DNA of 64,000 bases from Neolewinella aurantiaca (GTDB lineage Bacteria > Bacteroidota > Bacteroidia > Chitinophagales > Saprospiraceae): NCBI RefSeq assembly GCF_008014675.1, contig NZ_VOXD01000013.1, forward strand, positions 1 to 64,000. The letters run 5' to 3'. The notes below the pieces were generated by a model. It was given only the letters and a program-made list of their open reading frames with translations. It made no database searches and had not been told where the DNA came from. Both the position numbers and the translations under genes were made by a program. Positions 33,436-42,180 of the stretch are shown piece after piece (position 1 is the stretch's first letter; every line of letters starts with the position of its first letter).

Positions 33436-34971
33436 ATGTCTACAATCGTCATCGGAGCAGGAATAGCTGGTTTGGCTGCTGCAGTAAGGCTTGCTGCTGC
33501 CGGCCACGACGTGACGGTGTTTGAGGCAAACGAGGGCCCGGGGGGGAAACTCAGCCAGTTCAGCCTGGGTAAATATCGCTTCGATTTTGGCCCTTCTCTG
33601 TTTACGATGCCCCAGTATGTCGATGAACTCTTCCGCCTGGCCGGCGAGGAACCGACCGATCACTTCAACTATGTCCGCCTTCCGGAAGTGTGCCACTACT
33701 GGTGGCCCGACGGAACCCGCTTTTCCGCCCCCGGAAATACGGAAGACCTGGCCAGCGCCGCCGCCGAAACGTTTGATGTGCCAGAAGAACGCGTCGCCGA
33801 ATTTATGGCCGCCGCCGCTAGAAAATATGAACTGACGGGACGTACGTTTCTGGAGAAACCGTTGCAAAAAGCAGATACCTGGCTCAACTGGCAGGTCCTC
33901 GGCGCGATGCTTCGCATCCCGACCCTGGATCTGTTTTCCACCATGAATGCTGTCCATGAACGCGACCTCCAGCATCCTAAGTTGGTGCAGTTGTTCAATC
34001 GCTTTGCCACTTATAATGGTTCTAACCCGTACAAAGCACCGGGCCTGCTGACGATGATCCCCCACTTCGAGCATCATTTTGGCGCTTACCTGCCGGTAGG
34101 AGGAATGTACGACATCAGCCAATCGGTGTACGACCTGGGGAAAAGATTAGGCGTGAGCTTCCGTTTCAATCAGCGGGTAGATGAGATCGTCCGCGAAAAG
34201 AGCAAAGTGACGGGAGTGAAAGTGAACGGCGATTTCCATCCTGCCGATACCGTCGTCTGCAATATGGACGTTTGGCTCGCCTACGAAAAACTCCTGCCCG
34301 AAGCTAAAAAACCAAAGCGAACCCTGAGTCAGCAAAAAAGCACCAGTGCGGTGATTTTCTATTGGGGAATCAGGCAGGAGTTCCCGGAACTGGGGGTACA
34401 TAATATCTTCTTTAGCGAAGATTACCAAGAGGAGTTTACCCGCCTCGAAGCCGGAGAACTCGCGGAAGAAGTAACGGTCTACGTCAATATTAGCAGCAAG
34501 GTAGTAAGAGAGGACGCACCTGCGGGCGGAGAAAACTGGTTCGTAATGGTCAATGCCCCGGCACATACTGGCCAGAATTGGGAGGCAATGATCCCGGGAC
34601 TTCGTAAACGGGTTATTGCAAAACTCAAAAAACATCTCTCTGCACCTGCGTCCGCGCCCGAAGAAAGTGAAGGGCCCGGGTCTGCCCCCGCAAGCGAGAA
34701 AGGGAAGGTTGAACCAGCTGGCTTCAATGAAGACCTTATTGTAGAAGAACGAATTATTACCCCCCCCGAGCTTGAGCGCTTAACGGGCTCGCACCAGGGT
34801 GCGCTATACGGCACGAGCAGTAACAATACCATGGCTGCTTTTTTGCGCCACCCTAATTTCAGCAGCCAGATTGACGGGCTGTATTTTCTGGGAGGAAGTG
34901 TGCATCCTGGCGGTGGGGTTCCGCTCTGCCTGCTCTCGGCAAAAATTGTTGCGGGGCTTGCCGAAAAATGA
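33436..34971 (+). CDS. Phytoene desaturase family FAD oxidoreductase (CrtI/CrtD-like)
   Basis: 511 residues. FAD-binding VIGAGIAGLAAAVRLAAAGHD at residues about 4-24 and a C-terminal FLGGSVHPGGGVPLCLLSAK (about 480-500), the classical bacterial-type phytoene dehydrogenase signature. It acts in carotenoid synthesis, removing hydrogens from phytoene or a hydroxylated carotenoid; which one cannot be told because no other crt genes are present. Residues about 400-432 are a Ser/Ala/Pro/Glu-rich insertion starting with SAPASAP, encoded by a dispersed-repeat copy; family members join these flanking segments directly. The reading frame is intact. Confidence 0.9.
   Translation: MSTIVIGAGIAGLAAAVRLAAAGHDVTVFEANEGPGGKLSQFSLGKYRFDFGPSLFTMPQYVDELFRLAGEEPTDHFNYVRLPEVCHYWWPDGTRFSAPGNTEDLASAAAETFDVPEERVAEFMAAAARKYELTGRTFLEKPLQKADTWLNWQVLGAMLRIPTLDLFSTMNAVHERDLQHPKLVQLFNRFATYNGSNPYKAPGLLTMIPHFEHHFGAYLPVGGMYDISQSVYDLGKRLGVSFRFNQRVDEIVREKSKVTGVKVNGDFHPADTVVCNMDVWLAYEKLLPEAKKPKRTLSQQKSTSAVIFYWGIRQEFPELGVHNIFFSEDYQEEFTRLEAGELAEEVTVYVNISSKVVREDAPAGGENWFVMVNAPAHTGQNWEAMIPGLRKRVIAKLKKHLSAPASAPEESEGPGSAPASEKGKVEPAGFNEDLIVEERIITPPELERLTGSHQGALYGTSSNNTMAAFLRHPNFSSQIDGLYFLGGSVHPGGGVPLCLLSAKIVAGLAEK
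34515..34528 (+). repeat. Partial repeat core in the desaturase gene
   Basis: GCACCTGCGGGCGG has the 9-bp core but lacks the CGCGCC arm. It encodes APAGG in a position that could be ordinary protein sequence. Confidence 0.3.
34641..34659 (+). repeat. GCAGGTGCA dispersed repeat (C-rich copy) inside the desaturase gene
   Basis: TGCACCTGCGTCCGCGCCC, identical to the copy at 1283, with CTCTC before it. It reads in-frame as Ser-Ala-Pro-Ala-Ser-Ala-Pro. Confidence 0.85.
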
Positions 34972-34974
34972 AAA

Positions 34975-35005
34975 ACCCGCGCCTTCTGAAGCCGAAGACG
35001 CGGGT
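34975..35005. terminator. Hairpin between the convergent desaturase and M4 peptidase genes
   Basis: ACCCGCG (34975-34981) pairs with CGCGGGT (34999-35005), with inner CTTC/GAAG pairing possible. An A-run precedes it (a U-run on the minus strand transcript), so it mainly suits termination of the leftward peptidase gene. Confidence 0.65.
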
Positions 35006-35039
35006 AAACACTTGTTATGAAGCACTAAGGGGATTTATT

Positions 35040-38000
35040 CTACTGCTTAAGTAAGCGGTGGGCAGAGGTCGTACCGTCTGCTTTGCGCACTCTAATGAAG
35101 TAGAGCCCGGACGGACGACCGGAGAGGTCCATCTCCTGCCCTTCAATAGCCGTTTGGGTCTCGAGGGTTTTGCCCGTTGCGTCGATCAGCGAAAGGGTAG
35201 TACCCTCCAGTTGGTCGGTACCACTCCAGCTTACCCTTATTTTATTTGAGGTAGGGTTGGGGAAGATGGAGACAGATTCTGTTCCTGCCGCAAGGGTCAC
35301 CTGCCGGATATCGGAATAGGTAAAGGTTCCGTCGAGGTCTTGTTGCTTCAGGCGGTAGTGGTAGCTCTGGCCGGGCTGCGCCGTTGGGTCAGTAAACTGA
35401 TAGCTGCCGGCACCACTGCGCCCAGAAGCAGCAGGTACCCAGCCAAGAGAACTAAAGGTGTTGTTTCCAACCATAGCCCGTTCTACCGAGAAGCCGTCGT
35501 TGTTTTCTTCCCGTGCGGTGGCCCAGTCAAGGATCACTACTTTACCGACAGCCTGGGCATTGAAGGAGAGCAGGTCTGTAGGCAGTGCCGATGAGGCTGG
35601 TTTGCCGAAAGCGAAACTCGAGAATCCTGAAGAGAAGTCAGCAGAGAAGTATACGCCTCCCGGAACGGTTGTCTGTGTCAGGTTTTCACCTGTTTCTACA
35701 TCTCCTGGCATCGCATCGGCGAGCGGTCCGGCTGTTTTAAAGAGAACGAGGTCGCCCAACTCGTTATCCGATTCTGCCAGGTAGGCAGCAATTTCTGCGT
35801 CGGTGAAGTAGAGGGAGATAGCGTAGGTTCCGGATGGATCGTTGGTAGTTGGTGTGACGGAGATGGTTTTCGAGAAGTAGTCCCCATCGGGGAACATGGC
35901 GGTATGTCCGCCTCCGTCAGTTGTAATCTCTACTGTGGTACAGCCGAAGTCGCTCGCGCCGGTATTTTCGATGCGTGCAATTACTTCGTCTCCGGTAGGA
36001 GTAAGGAAAAAGATTTCGTCGCCGCCTTTGAAGTCATCTTCGATCGAAGTCGTAGTAGTTGCAATACCGGTTCCCGTAGCCGTGATCAGAGGATCGGTGA
36101 AAGAGAAGCTGTACAAGCCTCCGACGAGTGGGTCGTTGCGCCAGCGGAACCCAAGGTAAAACTGGGTTCCCTGAAGGAAATCGGGAAGTTGTTCGTCGAA
36201 ACTACCGGTAGCGATGGTAAGAAGGATACCGTTGAAGGTCTGGAATTCCGTGAAGTCCGTCCAGGTCGTACCGTCGAAGGAGTAAGCCAGGTTGCCGTAA
36301 TCTAAAGGGGTGGCGACCGGAACAGGTATTCCGTTGGGCCCGGCCTGAACGTCGGAAGGTACGTCAGTTTCTCCACCTGCGGTCCAGTCAAAACTAACGT
36401 TCAGTTGCCGTAATCCCCGGGCATCGATGAGCGGGGTTGACAGGATCAGATCGTCTGCTGCAGAGTTGCCATTGTAAACGGGAGCCACGCCTCCGGTTCC
36501 ATCGATGCCGACGGTTCCGCCGTCGGCTGTTTTGAAGAAGTCGTTAGGACCTTCCAGCAGGGCGATGGTGGTCCAGTCCTCGTTGGGGGTAGATCCGTCC
36601 AGTAGGGTGACTTCTCCGTTGCCAACGCTGAGTTGAATATCGTTATCAATGAGAGTTATGGTATGCGTCAGGGAGCCGATGCTGAGGATGATGGTTTCAT
36701 CGCCTTCAATTCTGGCGTCATCGATGATGTTGACGATGAATTCATGGCTGCCGAATCCGCTGGGGCCAACGGTGTAGTTGGGGTTGGAAATGGTGAAGTC
36801 TTCCCCTTCGGTAGCTGTTCCACTTACGGCTACTGTTCCGCTGGCGTTAATGGCTGCTTCAACGGTGAATGCTTTGCTGGCATCGCAGTCGTTGTTGTCC
36901 GATACGAGTTCGCCGACGGAGCTTTCGTCGAGAGTAAATCCGGCTGTAACGCCACAAACAAAAGCAGGGCCCACTCCTACGCCGTACCATGAGTTGGTAA
37001 CCTGTTCTTCGAGGTTGCCACAGGCTCCGCCGCCTTCGCCAGAGGGCAGCGTGCGTACGTAAGCGATGGATGCAGCGCGTGCTTCGGCAAAAGTCGCGTT
37101 GGGCGTCAGCATCAACTCTGTACCATAAGCGATTTTTTCGGAGACTTCAAAGTCTACACCCACAACGCTGTAGGCGTCGCCTTTGTCGTTAGTTGCGCTT
37201 TCGCCGTTGGTGAGGATGTAGTACCATTTGTTCAGGACGCCGGAGTTGGTGTGTACGCCACACTGATCGTTGGCGAGACTGGGCTCACAATCCGGGTTTT
37301 GCCAGTTGGCTCCCCCGTAGGTGTCGGGGTCACCGGCTTTGTTTGGGTCGTCCATGTAGCGGAGCGCCTGCCAGCCGGCATCGGGGTACTGAATGCCGTT
37401 ATCACGCTCGTCGATCTGTTCGCCAATTCCGTAAGGAGCCATCCGGTTGGCCAGGGTGGCGTCTACTTCACGGAAAACATACGCTTCAATGGCTGCTCCC
37501 CAAATATCGGAGAAGCCTTCGTTCATCGCCCCCGACTCGCTGGCGTAGACCAGATCGGCGGTAAAGGTACAAATGGCGTGGCCGATTTCGTGGCCACAAA
37601 CGTCAAGACTCATCAGTGGCGCGAAGCCTGCCTGAGTACCTCCCTGAGAGCTGCCGTCGCCGTAGGTCATTGCGGTACCATTCCAGAAGGCATTGTCGTA
37701 AGCGACGCCATAGTGCAGGAAACTTTTGATGGCAATGTCGTTGTCGTCGTAGCTGGCCCGGCCGTGGACATCCAGCCAGTAGTCATAAACCATCTGGGTA
37801 CCCCAGTGGGCGTCCCAGGCGACATCGTCGTTTTCGGCCTCGTTGACCGTACCACCCCGTTTGTGCTCTGCGAGGGTCCAGTTGGTATCGTCATCGGTAA
37901 AAGCTTTAGACTGGGTGTAGAGGGCTGCCAACGAAATTGGTGCGCCGCCCAGGCCATTCATGTCGTAGGTTTCAAGCCCGTCTCCACGGGTATCGTCTCG

Positions 38001-38897
38001 CAGTACGTACATCGGGCCTGATGCGAGAAGAAGTCCACCTCCTGCTGAGCGGCTGTCCGTAAGCGGCAGGCCACTGTTGGGGTCAAGGCCACTGCTTTCG
38101 AGGTCAATCATTATTGAGCGATCACCGGCGTACCGGGTAGTTACGGTAGTTGGCTGCGAAGCATGCTTGATGATGCGATCGTAGAGCATGATCTCGCCGG
38201 TGTGAGCGTTGACGTAAACCCAGGCACGGCTGAGTGGCTTTGAGGCATAGAGGTTGAACTTCCAGGCCAGGTCGGGGTCGTAGTTGTCGGTAGAGTAATT
38301 GTCCACGATGGTCAACTCACCACCGGGCCGGACTTCTTCCAGCTCTGCGGAAATCTGTTCCATGATGGGAGGAGCCCATACGTGACGGAGGTAATCTTCT
38401 TCGACTTGCTCCCAGGCGTACTGCTCGGCGCCAACGTAGTTTTTGGCGGAGAGCAGAGCCTCGTCGATGCTGAGGGTTGGCCTAACGTTGAGCGGTTCCA
38501 GAATTTTGTGGTGCTCCGCCGTGATGGCTTGCGGCCCCTGAGGGCCGGAAAGCAGGTTGTACCGGTCGTGTTCGACCTGCACCCCCTGGTGGAAGCGGCG
38601 GAAGAGTTGGAAGGTGATCCCTTCTTTGTTGGTCGTTGCCCGGTCGGCCCGGATTTCGTCAGCCCCCTTCTGAAGGTCGAAGTAGCCCGTAACAAGGGCC
38701 GCAGCATCCGTTGCTGCAGTTTTTTCAGGAACGAGTTCGATGACGTAGGGGGTGCCGCGCTCAGGACTCATCTCCACTTTGGAAATGTCTGGGCGGGCAG
38801 TGAGTGCTGACTTGGTGAATTGCGCAAATGCGCTGAGAGGAAGGAGAAGGCATAGCAAGGCCAGGCTTCTCCGGGAGAGGAGTAGATTAAGAGACAT
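35040..38897 (-). CDS. T9SS-secreted M4 (thermolysin-like) zinc metallopeptidase
   Basis: 1285 residues: signal peptide (about 9-25), FTP/PepSY-like propeptide region (about 30-250), then an M4 catalytic domain with the zinc motif HEIGHAICTFTADLVY (about 437) and third ligand in SGAMNEGFSDIWGAA (about 462); the catalytic His lies in CGVHTNSGVLNKWYY (about 560). A Calx-beta-like module follows (TATEGEDFTISNPNYTVG ... IEGDETIILSI, about 690-750), then further beta domains and a T9SS sorting domain (VSIFPNPTSNKIRVSW ... RPSGLYFIRVRK). All catalytic residues are present, so an active secreted endopeptidase is expected. Confidence 0.93.
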   Translation of the reverse strand: MSLNLLLSRRSLALLCLLLPLSAFAQFTKSALTARPDISKVEMSPERGTPYVIELVPEKTAATDAAALVTGYFDLQKGADEIRADRATTNKEGITFQLFRRFHQGVQVEHDRYNLLSGPQGPQAITAEHHKILEPLNVRPTLSIDEALLSAKNYVGAEQYAWEQVEEDYLRHVWAPPIMEQISAELEEVRPGGELTIVDNYSTDNYDPDLAWKFNLYASKPLSRAWVYVNAHTGEIMLYDRIIKHASQPTTVTTRYAGDRSIMIDLESSGLDPNSGLPLTDSRSAGGGLLLASGPMYVLRDDTRGDGLETYDMNGLGGAPISLAALYTQSKAFTDDDTNWTLAEHKRGGTVNEAENDDVAWDAHWGTQMVYDYWLDVHGRASYDDNDIAIKSFLHYGVAYDNAFWNGTAMTYGDGSSQGGTQAGFAPLMSLDVCGHEIGHAICTFTADLVYASESGAMNEGFSDIWGAAIEAYVFREVDATLANRMAPYGIGEQIDERDNGIQYPDAGWQALRYMDDPNKAGDPDTYGGANWQNPDCEPSLANDQCGVHTNSGVLNKWYYILTNGESATNDKGDAYSVVGVDFEVSEKIAYGTELMLTPNATFAEARAASIAYVRTLPSGEGGGACGNLEEQVTNSWYGVGVGPAFVCGVTAGFTLDESSVGELVSDNNDCDASKAFTVEAAINASGTVAVSGTATEGEDFTISNPNYTVGPSGFGSHEFIVNIIDDARIEGDETIILSIGSLTHTITLIDNDIQLSVGNGEVTLLDGSTPNEDWTTIALLEGPNDFFKTADGGTVGIDGTGGVAPVYNGNSAADDLILSTPLIDARGLRQLNVSFDWTAGGETDVPSDVQAGPNGIPVPVATPLDYGNLAYSFDGTTWTDFTEFQTFNGILLTIATGSFDEQLPDFLQGTQFYLGFRWRNDPLVGGLYSFSFTDPLITATGTGIATTTTSIEDDFKGGDEIFFLTPTGDEVIARIENTGASDFGCTTVEITTDGGGHTAMFPDGDYFSKTISVTPTTNDPSGTYAISLYFTDAEIAAYLAESDNELGDLVLFKTAGPLADAMPGDVETGENLTQTTVPGGVYFSADFSSGFSSFAFGKPASSALPTDLLSFNAQAVGKVVILDWATAREENNDGFSVERAMVGNNTFSSLGWVPAASGRSGAGSYQFTDPTAQPGQSYHYRLKQQDLDGTFTYSDIRQVTLAAGTESVSIFPNPTSNKIRVSWSGTDQLEGTTLSLIDATGKTLETQTAIEGQEMDLSGRPSGLYFIRVRKADGTTSAHRLLKQ

Positions 38898-39251
38898 GTT
38901 TAAAAGGATGTTGATTTGTGTATTAACTAAAAACTAAGGCTTAAATATCGTTAAAATGTACGATGGCGGTAGTCTGTTTGGGTTTATATCGATTGCTTAG
39001 AATAAAAATAATCGACTTTTGCGTTGATTGTTGATGTTTAAAGTTATGTGTTAAGCCGTGTTTTTTAGAAGTTTATCACCTGCGATGTTTGCCTTGTATT
39101 TTTTTTGAAAAAAAAGTGCTTCAGGCGTATAAAATTTTGTCTTGAGGTAGGCAGAAGTGTGTTTTTTTGCCACGGCTTTATCCTTCCTGTGGCGAACACA
39201 GCAATTTATTTCCCCGTTTTAGTAGCCTGATCGCTACTAAATTATTGCATT
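38898..39251. other. AT-rich divergent intergenic region
   Basis: This 354-bp gap separates the M4 peptidase gene from the OmpA-like gene. It is markedly AT-rich with several long T and A tracts (for example around 39100 and 39165) and should hold both promoters. No open frame, RNA gene or repeat copy was recognised apart from the palindrome at 39219. Confidence 0.6.
39219..39240. promoter_or_regulatory. Perfect palindrome just upstream of the OmpA-like gene
   Basis: TTAGTAGC (39219-39226), 6-nt loop, GCTACTAA (39233-39240), ending 11 nt before the ATG at 39252. It could be an operator or a 5' UTR hairpin that controls translation or stability of an abundant outer-membrane protein message. 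Confidence 0.45.
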
Positions 39252-39968
39252 ATGAAAACTATCAATAGACTTTCTTTCCCCCTTTTTGTCATCATAGTCT
39301 TGCTTTTGGGCACAGGCTGTGCCGTAAGTAACACCGCCAAAGGCGGTGCAATCGGTGGTGCCGCCGGTGGCGTCGTTGGCGGAGCTATAGGTAAAAAGGG
39401 TGGAGATGGAACCAAAGGGGCCATCATCGGGGCCGTCGTAGGTGGTACGGCAGGCGCTATTCTTGGTAAATACATGGATAAACAGGCCGAAGAAATCGAG
39501 GAAGAGGTGCCCGGGGCCACCGTCGAAAAAGTAGAAACCGTAGATCCTGAAACCGGAGAGACAGTGACTGAAAGCGTGGTTATTACTTTCGACAGCGGAA
39601 TCCTTTTCGAATTCAACAGCTATAAGCTGACGGTTGCGAGCCAACAGGAACTCAACCGGATGGCGGGCGTCATGAACCGTTATCCCGATACTGACTTGAG
39701 CATTGAAGGACACACCGACAGCAAGGGAACCGAGGAGTACAACCAGAAACTGAGCGAGCAGCGTGCATCGGCAGTAGCGGATTATTTTGCAACGTCAGGC
39801 ATCAACCGCCAACGAATGACAATTCGCGGATTTGGGGAAATGTCGCCGGTCGCATCTAACGAGACCGACGCCGGCCGTGCAGCAAACCGCCGCGTGGAAA
39901 TCAAAATACGTGGCAACGAGACCCTGAAGCAGAAGGCAAACGACGGTACACTCGTTACGCCCGAATAG
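39252..39968 (+). CDS. OmpA-family lipoprotein with glycine-zipper region
   Basis: 238 residues. Lipoprotein signal (FVIIVLLLGTGC, Cys about 23), a glycine-zipper segment (about 30-75, repeated GGxxGG such as AIGGAAGGVVGGAIG) that may insert in or pack against a membrane, an acidic linker, then an OmpA peptidoglycan-binding domain with FEFNSYKLTV, LSIEGHTDSKGTEEYNQKLS and NRRVEIKI (about 115-220). It should tether the outer membrane to peptidoglycan. The palindrome upstream suggests post-transcriptional or repressor control. Confidence 0.92.
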   Translation: MKTINRLSFPLFVIIVLLLGTGCAVSNTAKGGAIGGAAGGVVGGAIGKKGGDGTKGAIIGAVVGGTAGAILGKYMDKQAEEIEEEVPGATVEKVETVDPETGETVTESVVITFDSGILFEFNSYKLTVASQQELNRMAGVMNRYPDTDLSIEGHTDSKGTEEYNQKLSEQRASAVADYFATSGINRQRMTIRGFGEMSPVASNETDAGRAANRRVEIKIRGNETLKQKANDGTLVTPE

Positions 39969-40058
39969 GCCTTCCTCCCCGATTCCGAATCGTAATTCTT
40001 AAACTACAGCCCAATGATAGCAGCTTCGGATTCTCTCCGTTGCTGCTATTTTTATGCC

Positions 40059-40433
40059 ATGAAATCCCTTGCTCCCACAACCCATCTTCGCGCTTTCGTG
40101 CCCGCCAAAGACTTTTCAGTCTCCCGCTCTTTCTACAAAGACCTGGGCGCTGAAGAACTCTGGTCTTCTGAAAACATGGTCTTACTTAAACTAGGCGATT
40201 CGTTCTTTTACCTACAGGATGCCTACGTAAAGGAATGGGCTGAAAACACCATGCTTTTTCTTTTCGTCCCTGACCTCGAATTGTGCTGGAGAGAACTTCA
40301 GGACCTTGACCTGGTAAACCGCTACGAAGGCATTCGTTGGAAGGAACCGACGGATTACCCGTGGGGGCTACGGGAAATTCACCTGATTGATCCGGCCGGA
40401 GTGCTTTGGCACTTCGCTACAGAGATCAGGTGA
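40059..40433 (+). CDS. VOC (glyoxalase/bleomycin-resistance-like) family protein
   Basis: 124 residues from the ATG at 40059; an in-frame start at 40014 adds 15 residues without support, and a TATTTTTA box ends 4 nt before 40059. The fold is vicinal oxygen chelate: THLRAFVPAKDFSVSRSFYKDLGAEEL at the start and EIHLIDPAGVLWHFATE at the end. The metal positions are not all conserved by eye, so enzymatic activity is uncertain; such proteins also include antibiotic-binding members. Confidence 0.8.
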   Translation: MKSLAPTTHLRAFVPAKDFSVSRSFYKDLGAEELWSSENMVLLKLGDSFFYLQDAYVKEWAENTMLFLFVPDLELCWRELQDLDLVNRYEGIRWKEPTDYPWGLREIHLIDPAGVLWHFATEIR

Positions 40434-40467
40434 CAAAATCAGGCCTCAGGGAGGCTGTCTCAAAAAA

Positions 40468-40504
40468 ATACAGGCTGTCCTGCGCTTTGCAGGACAGCCT
40501 GTAT
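40468..40504 (-). terminator. Strong intrinsic terminator of tatA
   Basis: ATACAGGCTGTCCTGC (40468-40483) pairs perfectly with GCAGGACAGCCTGTAT (40489-40504), a 16-bp stem with a 5-nt loop. A run of seven A at 40462-40468 becomes a U-run for the leftward transcript. It sits between converging VOC and tatA stop codons and may act both ways. Confidence 0.88.
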
Positions 40505-40527
40505 GCTGTATACCGGTAAAGAGAAGC

Positions 40528-40824
40528 TTACTTCCCCTCCCGGGTAATGAATTGTTCCTCGCGCTGGCGCTTGGCTTCGCGTTCGCGAAGCTCCCGGAGT
40601 TCGCGCGCATCTTTTTCGCGTTGCTCACGCTCTTCTTCTTCTTTCATACCAGCCTTGAGTTCTTGCTCGAGCGTACCCTTGGCAGTGTTAAATTCACGAA
40701 TACCCTTGCCGATGCCTTTCATCAGTTCCGGGATTTTTTTACCGCCGAAGAGCAGCAAAATCGCAAAGAAAATGACGATCATCTCGGGGCCGAGGAAGTT
40801 GAAAAGGAAAGTGGAATTAAACAT
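40528..40824 (-). CDS. tatA: Sec-independent protein translocase subunit TatA/E
   Basis: 98 residues. One N-terminal membrane helix ([20 protein letters not shown], with the FGxxKxPEL motif) followed by an amphipathic helix ([14 protein letters not shown]) and a long charged, Glu/Arg-rich tail. It forms the Tat pore with TatC, which is not in the window. No tatB-like gene is nearby. Confidence 0.93.
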   Translation of the reverse strand: MFNSTFLFNFLGPEMIVIFFAILLLFGGKKIPELMKGIGKGIREFNTAKGTLEQELKAGMKEEEEREQREKDARELRELREREAKRQREEQFITREGK

Positions 40825-40983
40825 TCGCTTTTATTGTTGGTCGATGCGCTGCCGTAGAATCTCGGTAGTGATCGGAATGATTATGGAGAATATGTGCAAA
40901 AATAACGCCTTTTCGTGGCATTGTGTTTCACAGGGCTGAGTTGGTAGTTGCGCAGCAACTCAGTGACTTGTCGGTTCAGCAAC

Positions 40984-41928
40984 TTACTTCTTCAAGCCGA
41001 TCTGCCGCAGCCGCTCATCGAGGTATTCACCGGCGGTGGTCGGCGGATAGTGTTGAGGGTTAGAAGGGGAGACGCAGCTTTCGAGCACGTTCAGACTCAT
41101 TTCCGGACGGGGGTGCAGAAAGAAAGGAATGCTGAGACGCGGTTTGTGCCACTCCGAACGGGGTGGATTGACCACCCGGTGGGTGGTGGATTTGAGGTGG
41201 TTGTTGGTCAGTCGTTGCAGCATATCACCTACGTTGATCACGATTTCGTCGTTCTCAGGCACGATCTCCTGCCATTCTCCGGCTGCATTTTGTAGCTGAA
41301 GGCCACCAGCACTTGCACCCACCAGAAGGGTGATCAGGTTAATGTCTTCGTGCTGCTCGGCGCGGATGGCGCTGGCCGGCTCGTTCGTGATCGGGGGGTA
41401 GTGGATAGCGCGGAGGATGGAAACTCCATCTTTGGTGTACTCTCCGAAGTAGTTTTCGGGAAGGTTAAGCCCAAGAGCGATGGCCCGCAAGAGGCTGTTG
41501 CCCTTTTGCTCAAACTGACGGTAGAGTTTCATTCCCAGGTCCATGAATTCCGGAACCTCAGCTACGCGTGGGTTACGCTCTTCATCAGACATTCCTTCGG
41601 TTTCCTGGCCGATCTGAAAGAACTCCTTCAGGTCAGCAACTTTGCTCTGTTTCGCCTTCTCTTTCCCAAACGCAGTGTAGCCGCGCTGGCCCGCAGCTCC
41701 GGGAATTTCCTGCTTGCGCTTCACGTCTTCGGGCAAAGCGAAGAACTTCTTGGCCGCGACGAAGAAATCGTCGATCAGTGATTTGGGAATACCGTGACCG
41801 GTAACGCCCACGAAGCCAATGTCGTGAAAGGCTGTTCCCAGCTGTTTGATGAAGGCCTGGCGTGTGGCCTCGTCGCCGTTCTCAAAATCGGAAAGGTTGA
41901 CGAGAGGGATGGTTCTGTTGGCAGACAT
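40984..41928 (-). CDS. 2-oxoglutarate/Fe(II)-dependent dioxygenase, isopenicillin-N-synthase-like
   Basis: 314 residues. N-terminal DIOX_N segment (IPLVNLSDFENGDEATRQAF, then GFVGVTGHGIP, about 6-45). The Fe(II) triad is visible: H-x-D in EQHEDINLITLL (about 196) and the distal His in LKSTTHRVVNPP (about 250); the 2OG-binding Arg is in KPRLSIPFFLHP (about 264). A complete active site is therefore predicted. The substrate is unknown; bacterial members of this class hydroxylate amino acids, ethylene precursors or small metabolites. It stands alone, with an empty repeat pair on its upstream side. Confidence 0.88.
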   Translation of the reverse strand: MSANRTIPLVNLSDFENGDEATRQAFIKQLGTAFHDIGFVGVTGHGIPKSLIDDFFVAAKKFFALPEDVKRKQEIPGAAGQRGYTAFGKEKAKQSKVADLKEFFQIGQETEGMSDEERNPRVAEVPEFMDLGMKLYRQFEQKGNSLLRAIALGLNLPENYFGEYTKDGVSILRAIHYPPITNEPASAIRAEQHEDINLITLLVGASAGGLQLQNAAGEWQEIVPENDEIVINVGDMLQRLTNNHLKSTTHRVVNPPRSEWHKPRLSIPFFLHPRPEMSLNVLESCVSPSNPQHYPPTTAGEYLDERLRQIGLKK

Positions 41929-42006
41929 ATTGATTCGTTGTTATATAATTACGGGTAAGGTACGGGTTTGGTTGGATTGCAAACCTCTTGCTTACGTCAA
42001 AATTAC

Positions 42007-42130
42007 GGGCGCGGCCGCAGGTGCAAAGTAAAGGTCTGGGCAAACAAGGCTCCTGAACTTAGGCTCGCCGAAGCACTTTTACGGGCGCTTTCCGTCTCTA
42101 TGTAACGCCCCCTGCACCTGCGTTCGCGCC
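42007..42130. repeat. Inward-facing pair of the GCAGGTGCA dispersed repeat, empty (42007-42025 and 42113-42130)
   Basis: GGGCGCGGCCGCAGGTGCA faces TGCACCTGCGTTCGCGCC with 87 bp between, in the 252-bp gap between the dioxygenase start and the esterase stop. No gene and no flanking duplication are seen. The pair has the form of a small terminal-inverted-repeat element of about 124 bp. Confidence 0.85.
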
Positions 42131-42180
42131 AGCAAGGGCAACATAAATTCGATCCAACAAGGTTTTTGCAGAGAGGCGCT

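Noticed and set aside
42007-42130. The empty repeat pair as a proven transposable element
   Set aside because: It has terminal inverted repeats of about 18 bp, but no target-site duplication is visible in the flanks and the internal sequences of the three empty pairs do not resemble each other.
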